Shown: piece by piece, positions 25,898 to 33,842 of the stretch
Layout of the letters: each line of letters starts with the position of its first letter
Position numbering within the stretch: position 1 is the stretch's first letter
Assembly: GCF_001648175.1 (NCBI RefSeq)
Contig: NZ_CP015243.1
Span: 620,001-684,000, forward strand
DNA: 64,000 bases
Reading direction: 5' to 3'
Origin: Halotalea alkalilenta
Lineage (GTDB): Bacteria > Pseudomonadota > Gammaproteobacteria > Pseudomonadales > Halomonadaceae
Translations under genes and position numbers: made by a program
The notes under the pieces: generated by a model
Seen by the model: the letters and a program-made list of their open reading frames with translations, nothing else
The model's database searches: none
What the model was told of the DNA's origin: nothing

Positions 25898-27412
25898 ATG
25901 TCCCGCCCCAACCTGCTGATCGTGATCGCCGATCAGGTCAATGGTCGTCTGTTCGAGGATGGTCCCGCCCCCTTTCTGCATCTTCCCCACCTGCGCGGGC
26001 TGTACGAGCGCGGCGTGAACTTCGCCCACTGCTACACCGCAAGCCCGCTGTGCTCGCCGGCGCGCGCTTCGTTGATGACCGGGCGGCTGCCATCGGGGAC
26101 GGGGGTATACGACAATGCCGCCGAGTTCGCCTCCAACCTGCCGACCTTCGCTCATCACCTGCGTCGCGCCGGCTACCAGACCTGCCTCTCGGGCAAGATG
26201 CACTTCGTCGGACCCGATCAGCTCCACGGTTTCGAGCATCGGCTCACCACCGATGTCTACCCCGCCGACTTCGGCTGGACCCCCGACTATCGCCGGCCCG
26301 GTGAGCGGATCGACTGGTGGTACCACAACCTCGGCTCGGTGACCGGTGCTGGGATCGCCGAGACCTCGAACCAGCTCGAGTACGATGACGAGGTGGCGTT
26401 CCTCGCCGAGCAGAAGCTCTACGACCTCGCCCGTGGTCACGACCCGCGGCCCTGGTGCCTGACGGTGAGCTTCACCCATCCTCATGACCCCTACGTTGCG
26501 CGCCAACGGTTCTGGGATCTCTATGCCGATTGCGATGCGCTCGCCCCCAGGGTCGCGCCGATTCCCTACATCGACCAGGATGCGCACTCGCGGCGGCTGC
26601 TCGAGGCCAGCGACTTCGAATCCTTCGAGATCCGCGAGGCGGACGTCGCCCGCGCGCGGCGCGGCTACTTCGCCAACCTCTCCTACGTCGACGACAAGGT
26701 CGGAGGACTGCTCGATGTGCTCGAGCGCACCCGGATGCGCGAGGACACGGTGATACTGTTTTTGTCCGACCATGGCGACATGCTTGGCGAGCGCGGGCTG
26801 TGGTTCAAGATGAGTCCGTTCGATGGCTCCTCGAGGGTACCGCTGGCGATCGATATTCCCGGTGTCGAGCCGCGCCGGGTCGATACGCCGGTCTCGACCC
26901 TGGATCTCAGCGCCACGCTCGCCGATCTCGCCGGGGTCGACCTCAGCGAGGTCGCGCCATGGAGCGACGGCGAGTCGCTGCTGCCGCTGCTTCACGGCGG
27001 CGGCCAGCATGGCCCGGTGCTGATGGAGTACGCCGCCGAGGGAAGCCAGGCGCCGCTGGTGACGATCCGCGACGCTCGCTACAAGTTCACCCATTGCGAA
27101 CTCGACCCGCCTCAGCTCTTCGATCTTGAGGCCGATCCCGACGAGCTCGACAACCTTGCCTCGGCCGCCGAGTACGCGACGCTGGTCGATGAGTTCATGA
27201 CGCGGGTGCGCGAACGCTGGGACATGCAGCGCTTCGATCTCGAGGTACGCGACAGCCAGGCGCGTCGCCTGGTGGTCTACGATGCCCTGCGCCACGGCCA
27301 CTACTATCCTTGGGACCACCAGCCGCTGGCGCGGGCCAGCGAGCGCTACATGCGCAACCACATGGACCTCAACCGGCTCGAGGAGAGTCAGCGCTTCCCA
27401 CGGGCGCAATGA
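25898..27412 (+). CDS. betC: Choline-sulfatase BetC
   Basis: Start at 25898 (MSRPNLLIVIADQVNGRLFE), with GAGGAG five bases upstream; 504 residues. Metal site Asp12 in VIADQ; Cys52 in PLCSPARASLMTG is the residue converted to formylglycine in type I sulfatases (C-x-P-[SA]-R). The downstream LSDHGDMLGERGLWFKMSPFDGSSRVPL supplies the second metal and sulfate-binding residues. The C-terminal choline-sulfatase domain has DALRHGHYYPWDHQPL. It hydrolyses choline-O-sulfate to choline and sulfate, feeding glycine betaine synthesis for salt protection. No betA, betB or betI lies nearby; instead an MFS transporter and a DadA-like oxidoreductase flank it. Confidence 0.93.
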   Translation: MSRPNLLIVIADQVNGRLFEDGPAPFLHLPHLRGLYERGVNFAHCYTASPLCSPARASLMTGRLPSGTGVYDNAAEFASNLPTFAHHLRRAGYQTCLSGKMHFVGPDQLHGFEHRLTTDVYPADFGWTPDYRRPGERIDWWYHNLGSVTGAGIAETSNQLEYDDEVAFLAEQKLYDLARGHDPRPWCLTVSFTHPHDPYVARQRFWDLYADCDALAPRVAPIPYIDQDAHSRRLLEASDFESFEIREADVARARRGYFANLSYVDDKVGGLLDVLERTRMREDTVILFLSDHGDMLGERGLWFKMSPFDGSSRVPLAIDIPGVEPRRVDTPVSTLDLSATLADLAGVDLSEVAPWSDGESLLPLLHGGGQHGPVLMEYAAEGSQAPLVTIRDARYKFTHCELDPPQLFDLEADPDELDNLASAAEYATLVDEFMTRVRERWDMQRFDLEVRDSQARRLVVYDALRHGHYYPWDHQPLARASERYMRNHMDLNRLEESQRFPRAQ

Positions 27413-27560
27413 AACCGGCGCCAGCTCGCCACCGGCGGCCCGGCGGGCTTTCGCGCATCCTGGGCCTTTCGAGCGACACGAGCGTCGATCGCGACCGGAC
27501 ATGGCGCTGCGGCTGGGGCAAACTGGGCACCGCACGATGTTTGCCGCCAAGGACATCAAT

Positions 27561-28814
27561 ATGAACTACGACACGCTGGTGCTCGGCGCCGGTATCGTCG
27601 GTATCTGTACCGCTTTGCATCTGCAGCGCCTCGGCCAGTCGGTCGCGCTGATCGACCGCGACGGGCCGGGTGAGGGCACGAGCTTCGGCAATGCCGGACT
27701 GATCGAACGCTCGAGCGTGATCCCCCATGCCTTTCCGCACGGCCTGGGGAGGCTTTTGCGCTATGCCGCCAACCGTCGCTCCGACGTACGCTACGCGTCA
27801 GGCGCGCTGCCACGACTGGCGCCATGGCTTGCACGCTATTGGTATCACTCATCGCCCTCCAGGCTGGCGGCGGCGGCGCAGATGATGCTGCCGCTGCTCG
27901 AGCGCTGCCTCGATGAACACGCCGAGCTCACGCGCGAGGCTGGCTGCGCCGCATTGGTGCGTCAGGGCGGCTGGGTCGAGGTCTATCGAGACGCCGGGGA
28001 GCTGGATCTCGCCCAGGCCCAGGCCACCACGGTGGGCGCGCTGTTCTCGCTCGACTTCGAGCTGCTCGAGGACGAGGCGCTGCGCGCGCTGGTACCGTCG
28101 ATCGAACCCGCGGTGGTCGGTGCGGTGCACTGGCGGGATCCGCACTCGGTGAGCGACCCGGGTGCACTGGTCAAGGCCTATGCGGCGCTGTTCGTCGCGC
28201 GCGGTGGCGCGCTGCTGCGCGCGGATGCGATGGCGCTGCGCCAGGCAAGGGATGGCTGGGCCTTGGCGAGCGAACAGCACGGCGAGCTGCGCGCGGCCAA
28301 TGCGGTGATCGCGCTCGGCCCGCACAGCGCGGCGCTCACCGGTCGGCTGGGGCTTTCGATCCCGCTCGCGGTCAAGCGCGGCTACCACATGCACTACGCG
28401 ATCGACGAGCGGTCGGTGCCGCGGCTCCCGCTGCTCGACAAGCCCGGGGGCTACATCCTCTCGCCGATGACCCGGGGCGTGCGCTTGACCACCGGGGTCG
28501 AGTTCGCCGCGTTCGATGCCCCGGCCAACACCATCCAACTCGATCGCGCCGAAGCGCTCGCCCGCCGGGTGCTGCCGCTCGGCGCCCGGCTCGATGCCGC
28601 GCCCTGGCTGGGCAGGCGCCCTGCGCTGCCGGACATGCGCCCGGTGATCGGTGCGGTGCCCCGGTATCCTGGGCTGTGGCTCAACTTCGGCCATGCGCAC
28701 CATGGCCTGACCCTGGGCCCGATCAGCGGTCGGTTGCTCGCCGAGCTGATCACCGGCCATGCGCCGGTGGTCGACCCCTCACCCTATGCCCCCGTGCGGT
28801 TCAAGCGTGGCTGA
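27561..28814 (+). CDS. FAD-dependent oxidoreductase, DadA (D-amino acid dehydrogenase)-like
   Basis: Start at 27561 (MNYDTLVLGAGIVGICTALHL), AAGGA seven bases upstream; 417 residues. Rossmann FAD motif VLGAGIVGICTALHLQRLG and EGTSFGNAGLIERSSVIP, typical of DadA and glycine/sarcosine oxidase-type enzymes; the C-terminal FAD-contact stretch is LNFGHAHHGLTLGPISGRLLAEL. It would oxidise an amine or D-amino acid at the membrane side of the cytosol. It lies 148 bases after betC in the same direction, which suggests a role with choline-derived amines, but that link is inference. Confidence 0.87.
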   Translation: MNYDTLVLGAGIVGICTALHLQRLGQSVALIDRDGPGEGTSFGNAGLIERSSVIPHAFPHGLGRLLRYAANRRSDVRYASGALPRLAPWLARYWYHSSPSRLAAAAQMMLPLLERCLDEHAELTREAGCAALVRQGGWVEVYRDAGELDLAQAQATTVGALFSLDFELLEDEALRALVPSIEPAVVGAVHWRDPHSVSDPGALVKAYAALFVARGGALLRADAMALRQARDGWALASEQHGELRAANAVIALGPHSAALTGRLGLSIPLAVKRGYHMHYAIDERSVPRLPLLDKPGGYILSPMTRGVRLTTGVEFAAFDAPANTIQLDRAEALARRVLPLGARLDAAPWLGRRPALPDMRPVIGAVPRYPGLWLNFGHAHHGLTLGPISGRLLAELITGHAPVVDPSPYAPVRFKRG

Positions 28815-28833
28815 CGACCGGTGTTGCGCGGCA

Positions 28834-29262
28834 TCAGCGCTTGGCGCCGATCACTGCGACGCTCAACCGCGCCACGCAGGTGGTGCGGCCTCTGTCGTCG
28901 TGCAGCTGGATGTCCCAGACGTGGATGCTGTGCCCGATCCTCAGCGGCCGGGCCACCGCCGTGACCCGGCCGCGGCTTACCGCGCGCAGGTGGCTTGCGT
29001 TGATCTCGAGTCCGACGCAGCTTTCGTGGTCGTGATCGATGCAGTAGTAGCTGGCGCATGAACCAAGGGTTTCGGCCAGCGTTACCGAGGCGCCGCCATG
29101 GAGCAGCCCGAATGGCTGGTGGGTGCGGGAGTCGACCACCATGCTGGCGGTGATCGAATCGTCGTCGACCGCTTCGAAGCGAATGTCGAGGTGCTCGCCG
29201 AGATTACCGCGCTGCATTTCGTTGAGTCTGTCGAGATCGGGGCGAGTACGCCAGAAACCCAT
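28834..29262 (-). CDS. Hotdog-fold acyl-CoA thioesterase (YdiI/MenI-like)
   Basis: Start at 29262 (MGFWRTRPDLDRLNEMQRGN), with AAGGAGAAG upstream; 142 residues. The hotdog signature is HQPFGLLHGGASVTLAETLGS, where the Glu is the catalytic base, with VGLEINASHLRAVSRGRVTAVARPLRIGHSIHVWDIQLHDD after it. This matches 4-hydroxybenzoyl-CoA thioesterase-type enzymes such as E. coli YdiI and EntH. The substrate may be an aromatic or short acyl-CoA; menaquinone genes are not in the window. It is convergent with the DadA-like gene. Confidence 0.92.
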   Translation of the reverse strand: MGFWRTRPDLDRLNEMQRGNLGEHLDIRFEAVDDDSITASMVVDSRTHQPFGLLHGGASVTLAETLGSCASYYCIDHDHESCVGLEINASHLRAVSRGRVTAVARPLRIGHSIHVWDIQLHDDRGRTTCVARLSVAVIGAKR

Positions 29263-29356
29263 GTGCTTCTCCTTAAGCGTGTCGATCGGCCAGGGGGTTG
29301 GCCTCGTTCGGCGCGCGCAGTAGAGTCTGTGTGTACTCATCATATAGGATGGATCG

Positions 29357-29710
29357 ATGGAGATTGGCTCGGCTTGGCATCCGTTTCTCGGTTGGGTGCT
29401 GCTATCCGGTTTTCTCGCCTTCGCACTCTCGCTCGCTACCCTCACCGCCGCCTGGGTCATCGGCCGGCTGTCGTTGAATACCTTCATTCCCAATGCGCGT
29501 GGCTGGTTCGTCGCCCTTGGCCAGCTCTCGGCCATTGGCTGCCTCTATCTCTATTCATTGACCGCTTTCGCCGCCGTCGCGCTGTCGCTGCCCTTCGCGC
29601 TGCTCGCCCCGGTGCTGGTCCATTTCTCCTTTGCGCTATGCGCCGGACGTGTCCTGCAGCATCGCCATCGACTCGGCTTCCGCGCTCCCGCTCCCGGTTA
29701 CGCGGGCTGA
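29357..29710 (+). CDS. Integral membrane protein, hypothetical
   Basis: 117 residues; AGGATGGATCG before the ATG gives a plausible ribosome site. Three hydrophobic segments are visible: LGWVLLSGFLAFALSLATLT then AWVIG, WFVALGQLSAIGCLYLYSLT, and AAVALSLPFALLAPVLVHFS. A basic tail RVLQHRHRLGFRAPAP follows. No family recognised. It is divergent from the thioesterase with 94 bases between starts. An 8-bp hairpin 25 bases past the stop is a candidate terminator. Confidence 0.6.
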   Translation: MEIGSAWHPFLGWVLLSGFLAFALSLATLTAAWVIGRLSLNTFIPNARGWFVALGQLSAIGCLYLYSLTAFAAVALSLPFALLAPVLVHFSFALCAGRVLQHRHRLGFRAPAPGYAG

Positions 29711-29734
29711 GCGTTCGCCGCCGAGTTCGTATCC

Positions 29735-29756
29735 GAGGTGAGCGCTCGCTCACCTC
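29735..29756 (+). terminator. Hairpin after the hypothetical membrane protein
   Basis: GAGGTGAG and CTCACCTC form a perfect 8-bp stem with a six-base loop, 25 bases past the stop at 29710. No T-tract follows. Confidence 0.45.
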
Positions 29757-29865
29757 TCGATCCCTGCCATACCTGCGCTCGGGTAGCGCTCGCCGATTAC
29801 GCTTCCCGGGGCGAACAGCGCATCCAGCGCACTGATCGTCGCGGGCGCGATTGAAAGAAAAAAAC

Positions 29866-29898
29866 ACCCGGCGGTGAACCATCGCCATCCCGCCCGGT
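29866..29898 (-). terminator. Rho-independent terminator, minus strand
   Basis: On the minus strand ACCGGGCGG pairs with CCGCCGGGT (one G-G mismatch), followed by G and seven T (plus-strand A-tract 29858-29864). A T-tract this clear implies a minus-strand transcript that starts right of it, yet no minus-strand gene is present there. Confidence 0.55.
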
Positions 29899-29956
29899 CG
29901 GATATGGCAGGAGGATTCTTTCTCCTTGCTCAGAGTGCAAGACATCCCCCGCTTGG

Positions 29957-29982
29957 CGCCTGCTTTCGCAGGCGTTTTTTTT
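29957..29982 (+). terminator. Strong rho-independent terminator, plus strand
   Basis: CGCCTGC and GCAGGCG form a 7-bp stem with a TTTC loop, followed by eight T (29975-29982). It stands 140 bases before the ABC binding-protein gene and 250 bases after the previous gene, so it may end a small RNA or attenuate the ABC operon. The rest of the gap 29711-30122 shows a hairpin-prone stretch (GCAGGAG...CTCCTTGC at about 29907-29929) and no gene. Confidence 0.75.
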
Positions 29983-30122
29983 CGCCCGCGTTTCCCTCTC
30001 CCGTCGCTGCCTCGTGGCGCTCGCCCCGTATCGTCACGCTATCGTCAACTCGCGCGCCTAGGCTGGGCTTTTGTTCAAGCCCTTGTTCGTTCATGCCCTT
30101 TAGGCCCGCGAGAAGATCGACG

Positions 30123-31109
30123 ATGCACAAACCGCTGCTGAACGCGTTGCTCGGCATATCGCTGAGCTTCGCCACGCTTTGCGCCGCGCAGGCGGATACG
30201 CCGCTGCGCCTTTACACCAGCCAGCCCAACGCTGACGCCCAGGCGACCGTGGACGCCTTCCAGCGGGCTCATCCTGAAATCCGGGTCGAATGGGTGCGAG
30301 ACGGTACCAGCCAACTGCTGACCAGGCTTCGCGCCGAGCGCGAGGCGGGCGTGCCCGCCCCCGACGTGCTGCTGATCAGTGACGCCCTGAGCATGCAGGG
30401 GCTGGCCGCCGAGGGGTGGCTTGAAAGCTACGATGCGCCCGGCAAGGAGCGGTTCGATCCAGCCTTCTACGATCCTGAGGGCCGCTTTTACGGCACCAAG
30501 TTGATCACCACCGGCATCGCCTATCACCAGCGCGCCGAACGGCGTCCGCAGCGCTGGCGGGATCTGGCCGAGCCGGAGCTTGCCGGCCTCTTGAGCATGC
30601 CGAGCCCGCTCTACTCGGGCGCGGCGATGATCCATCTGGAAAGCCTGCTCGCCGCGCCTGGGCTCGGCTGGGACTACTACACCCAACTGCGTGAGCATGG
30701 CGCCCAGGCCCAGGGAGGCAACGGCGGGGTGCTCACTGCGGTCGCCTCCGGGGCCAAGCCCTACGGCATGCTGGTCGACTTCATGGCGCTGCGCGAGCGC
30801 GCCAAGGGAGCGCCGATCGAGTTCGTCTTTCCCGCCGAGGGCGTCAGCTACGTTACCGAACCGGTGGCGATCACCCGCGATGCGAAAGCCTCCGAGGCGG
30901 CGCGGCGGTTCGTCGACTTCCTGCTTTCCGAACCCGGCCAGGAGCTGGTCCGCGCGCAAGGCTACGTACCGGCGATGAGCGCTATGCCGACGCCGGAAGG
31001 CTTCCCGCCGCGCGAGTCGATCCGCTATCTGGAGTTCGATCCGGTCGAGGCGCTCGGGCGCCTCGATGCCGATAAGGCACGCTTCGCCGACCTCTTCGCG
31101 GGCTATTGA
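30123..31109 (+). CDS. ABC transporter periplasmic binding protein (AfuA/PhnS/FbpA-like)
   Basis: Start at 30123; GAGAAGA upstream. 328 residues with signal peptide MHKPLLNALLGISLSFATLC and cleavage near AQA|DTP. The mature protein reads LRLYTSQPNADAQATVDAFQ, then HPEIRVEWVRDGTSQLLTRL, VLLISDALSMQGLAAEGWL and the late PVAITRDAKASEAARRFVDFLLSEPGQEL, the SBP_bac_6/SBP_bac_8 pattern shared by importers of ferric iron, 2-aminoethylphosphonate and sugar phosphates. It lacks an obvious double-Tyr iron site, so an organic ligand seems more likely. First gene of a four-gene operon. Confidence 0.88.
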   Translation: MHKPLLNALLGISLSFATLCAAQADTPLRLYTSQPNADAQATVDAFQRAHPEIRVEWVRDGTSQLLTRLRAEREAGVPAPDVLLISDALSMQGLAAEGWLESYDAPGKERFDPAFYDPEGRFYGTKLITTGIAYHQRAERRPQRWRDLAEPELAGLLSMPSPLYSGAAMIHLESLLAAPGLGWDYYTQLREHGAQAQGGNGGVLTAVASGAKPYGMLVDFMALRERAKGAPIEFVFPAEGVSYVTEPVAITRDAKASEAARRFVDFLLSEPGQELVRAQGYVPAMSAMPTPEGFPPRESIRYLEFDPVEALGRLDADKARFADLFAGY

Positions 31110-31110
31110 G

Positions 31111-32817
31111 ATGACTCTGCGCGCTCGTACCCATGCCCTTGGCCAGGTGCTTGGAATCGCCCCGCTCTGGCTACCGCTGGCGCTGGCCGTGCTGCTCGGC
31201 AGCGTGCCGGTGCTGCGCCTCGGCTGGGAGGCTCTGAGCGGCGTCGGCTTCTCCGCCGATGCGCCGCTGGTCGCCCTGGCGCGCGCCTCAATCACTTGGC
31301 GTGCGCTCGGCAATAGCCTCTACGTCAGCCTTCTCGGCACTATGCTGGCGATGGCGCTGGGGGCGCTGTTCGCCGTGGCGCTGACCATCACCGATCTGTC
31401 GCGCAAGGGGCTTTGGGCATTCGCCTTCATGCTGCCGATGATGATTCCGCCCCAGGTCACCGCGCTCGCCTGGCTGCAGCTGTCGGGTCCGGCCAGCCCG
31501 CTGCTGGTGACGCTGGGTATCGCACCCGCGCTGGGTTCCCCGCAGCCGCTCCACGGTGCCCACGGCATCGCGCTGCTGCTCGGCGTACAGCACGCCCCGC
31601 TGGTGTTTCTCGCCCTGCGCGCGAGCCTGGTAACGCTGCCGGGTGAACTTGTCGAGGCCGCTCGTCTGGCCGGCGCGGCGCCTCGCCGGGTGCTGATCGA
31701 CCTGGTGCTGCCGCTGGCTGCGCCGGGGCTGATCGCGGGTGGCGCGATCGCCTTCGTCTCGGCGCTGGGCAACTTCGGCATCCCCGCGATGCTCGGTATC
31801 CCGGTGGGCTACTACGTGCTGCCGACGCTGATCTACCAGAAACTCAGCGCCCTCGGCCCGATGATGCTGCCCGAGGTCGCCCAGCTGTCGATGCTGGTCG
31901 CTGTGGTGGCCCTGGCGAGCCTCGCGCTGCAGCGTCGCCTGCACCGGCGCTTTGCGCATTTTAGCTGTGCGGGCGGCGGCGCTCGTCTGCCGCTCGGTCG
32001 CTGGCGTTGGCCTTTGTCGCTGCTGCTGGCGGCGGTGATCGCCTCGGTTCTGGTGGTGCCCGGGCTGGCACTGGTGATGGCCTCGCTGCTCCCCGCCCAG
32101 GGCATGGCGTTCGGTGCCGATACGGTAACGCTCTCGGCCTATGCGGAGATGCTCGGCCGCCAGGGGGTGACGTGGCGGGCGATGAGCAACAGCCTGCTGC
32201 TCGCATCGATCGCGGCGGCGATATTGATGGCGTTGAGCCTGCCGCTGGCGTGGCTGCTGGTGCGCCGGCCGAGCCGGCCGCTGGCGCTGTTCGAGGCCGC
32301 GATCGAGATTCCCTACGCGCTGCCCGGTGTGGTCCTGGCGGTCGGCTGCATCCTCGCCTTCGCCCGTCCGCTGCCGCTGCTTGGCTTCGGGCTCTACGGC
32401 TCGCTGTGGATCATCCTGATCGCCTACCTCGCGCGTTTCATGGTCGTCGCGCTCAAACCGGTGCAGGCGAGTCTGGCCGCCAGCGATCCCGCCCTGGAAG
32501 AGGCCGCGCAGCTTGCGGGTGCCGGGCCGCTGCGCCGCTTGGTCGAGCTGTGGCTGCCGCTGCTCGCGCCGGCGGCCTTCGCGGGCGCCTTGCTGGTGTT
32601 TCTCACTGCGGTCAATGAGCTCACCGTCTCGGCGCTGCTCTGGGGGCCAGGCTCCGAAACCCTCGGTGTGCTGATCTTCAACCTCGACCAGAGCGGTGAT
32701 AACGCCCTGGCCTGTGCGCTATCGGTGATCGTGATGGCGCTGGTCGCCGGGCTGATGCTGGTGTTCGGTGGGCTTGGCCGGCGCTTGCCGCAAGGAGTGA
32801 TTCCATGGCGGGACTGA
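31111..32817 (+). CDS. ABC transporter permease, fused two-domain (FbpB/ThiP-like)
   Basis: Start one base after the binding-protein stop; 568 residues with about 12 membrane helices in two homologous halves. Each half carries an EAA loop for contact with the ATPase: VEAARLAGAAPRRVLIDLVLPLAAPGLIAGG in the first and EEAAQLAGAGPLRRLVELWLPLLAPAAFAGA in the second. A single polypeptide thus forms the whole channel, as in FbpB, ThiP and PhnV/T-type fused systems. Its end overlaps the ATPase start by 13 bases, so translation is coupled. Confidence 0.93.
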   Translation: MTLRARTHALGQVLGIAPLWLPLALAVLLGSVPVLRLGWEALSGVGFSADAPLVALARASITWRALGNSLYVSLLGTMLAMALGALFAVALTITDLSRKGLWAFAFMLPMMIPPQVTALAWLQLSGPASPLLVTLGIAPALGSPQPLHGAHGIALLLGVQHAPLVFLALRASLVTLPGELVEAARLAGAAPRRVLIDLVLPLAAPGLIAGGAIAFVSALGNFGIPAMLGIPVGYYVLPTLIYQKLSALGPMMLPEVAQLSMLVAVVALASLALQRRLHRRFAHFSCAGGGARLPLGRWRWPLSLLLAAVIASVLVVPGLALVMASLLPAQGMAFGADTVTLSAYAEMLGRQGVTWRAMSNSLLLASIAAAILMALSLPLAWLLVRRPSRPLALFEAAIEIPYALPGVVLAVGCILAFARPLPLLGFGLYGSLWIILIAYLARFMVVALKPVQASLAASDPALEEAAQLAGAGPLRRLVELWLPLLAPAAFAGALLVFLTAVNELTVSALLWGPGSETLGVLIFNLDQSGDNALACALSVIVMALVAGLMLVFGGLGRRLPQGVIPWRD

Positions 32818-33842
32818 GTCTCGAAGCGCTGACCAAGCGCTTCGCCGGGCGTTGCGTGGTCGATGCCCTCGATCTCGACATCGACGATGGCGCCTTCGTC
32901 GCCCTGCTGGGGCCCAGCGGCTGCGGCAAGACCACGACCCTACGCATGCTGGCGGGTTTCGAGGCTCCCGACGAGGGCCGGCTGCTGCTCGGCGAGCGGC
33001 TGCTCGCCGCGGCCGAGAACGGGCGGACCAGCGTGCTGGTGCCGCCTGAGCGGCGCAGCGTCGGCATGGTGTTCCAGTCCTACGCACTGTGGCCGCACCT
33101 CGACGTCGCCGACAACGTCGGCTATGCGCTCAAGCTTCGCGGTGTGCGTGGCGCCGAGCTGCGCCGACGGGTCGAGGAAGCGCTGGGGACGGTGCGCTTG
33201 GCCGAGTACGGGCGCGCGCGGGTCCAGTCGCTCTCCGGCGGCCAGCGCCAGCGGGTCGCGCTGGCCCGCTGCCTGGCCGCCGAACCGCAGGTGGTACTGC
33301 TCGACGAGCCGCTGGCGAATCTGGATCGCAGCCTGCGTGCCGAGATGGAAACGCATTTTCGCGAGTTCCATCGGCGCACCGGCGCCACGTTCGTCTACGT
33401 CACCCACGACCAGTCCGAAGCGATGGCGCTGGCCGACCGGATCGCGGTGCTCGAGGGTGGCCGGCTGGTCCAGTGGGCAAGTCCCGAGACGCTTTATCGC
33501 GAGCCGCGTACCGACTGGCTGGCGGGCTTCATCGGCCAGGGCGAGGTACTGTCGCTTGCGCTGGACGCTGGTGAGCGCAAAGTCGAAGGCTCGCGGCTGA
33601 TGCGTGCCTTGGGCCGCCGGGGTGATCATCCGGTGCTGGTTCGGCCCGAGCATGTGCGCCCGAGCGAGGCGGGCGTGGAGGTCGAGGTGCGCGAGTGCGT
33701 GTTCAAGGGCGAGCGCTATGCGTTGAGCCTGGCGCTGCCCGATGGGCAGGCATTGAAGGGCTATCATGCCACTGCGCTGCGGCCCGGAGAGCGGATCACC
33801 GTCACCCTCGAGCAGGGCTGGCGGCTGGAGCGCCAGCGATGA
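32805..33842 (+). CDS. ABC transporter ATP-binding protein (FbpC/PotA-like)
   Basis: 345 residues. Walker A LLGPSGCGKTTTLRML, Q-loop VFQSYALWPH, signature LSGGQRQRVALARCLAAEP, Walker B VVLLDEPLANLD and H-loop VTHDQSEAMALADRI are all intact. A C-terminal TOBE-like regulatory domain (about residues 240-345; RPEHVRPSEAGVEVEVRECV, GERYALSLALPDGQ) is present, as in iron, spermidine and phosphonate importers. It powers the adjacent permease on the cytoplasmic face. The stop overlaps the MBL-hydrolase start as ATGA. Confidence 0.95.
   Translation: MAGLSLEALTKRFAGRCVVDALDLDIDDGAFVALLGPSGCGKTTTLRMLAGFEAPDEGRLLLGERLLAAAENGRTSVLVPPERRSVGMVFQSYALWPHLDVADNVGYALKLRGVRGAELRRRVEEALGTVRLAEYGRARVQSLSGGQRQRVALARCLAAEPQVVLLDEPLANLDRSLRAEMETHFREFHRRTGATFVYVTHDQSEAMALADRIAVLEGGRLVQWASPETLYREPRTDWLAGFIGQGEVLSLALDAGERKVEGSRLMRALGRRGDHPVLVRPEHVRPSEAGVEVEVRECVFKGERYALSLALPDGQALKGYHATALRPGERITVTLEQGWRLERQR

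Noticed and set aside
25667..27559. 630-codon open frame antisense to betC
   Set aside because: Shadow of betC, with low-complexity composition and no motif.
29874..30122. N-terminal extension of the ABC binding protein in the same frame
   Set aside because: It would run through a T-tract terminator and destroy the signal peptide that starts at 30123.
30123..33842. Thiamine importer (thiBPQ) with TPP riboswitch
   Set aside because: The gene layout is similar, but the ATPase is about 110 residues longer than ThiQ and has a TOBE-like domain, and no TPP aptamer signature (CTGAGA, ACCTGAT) is in the leader.
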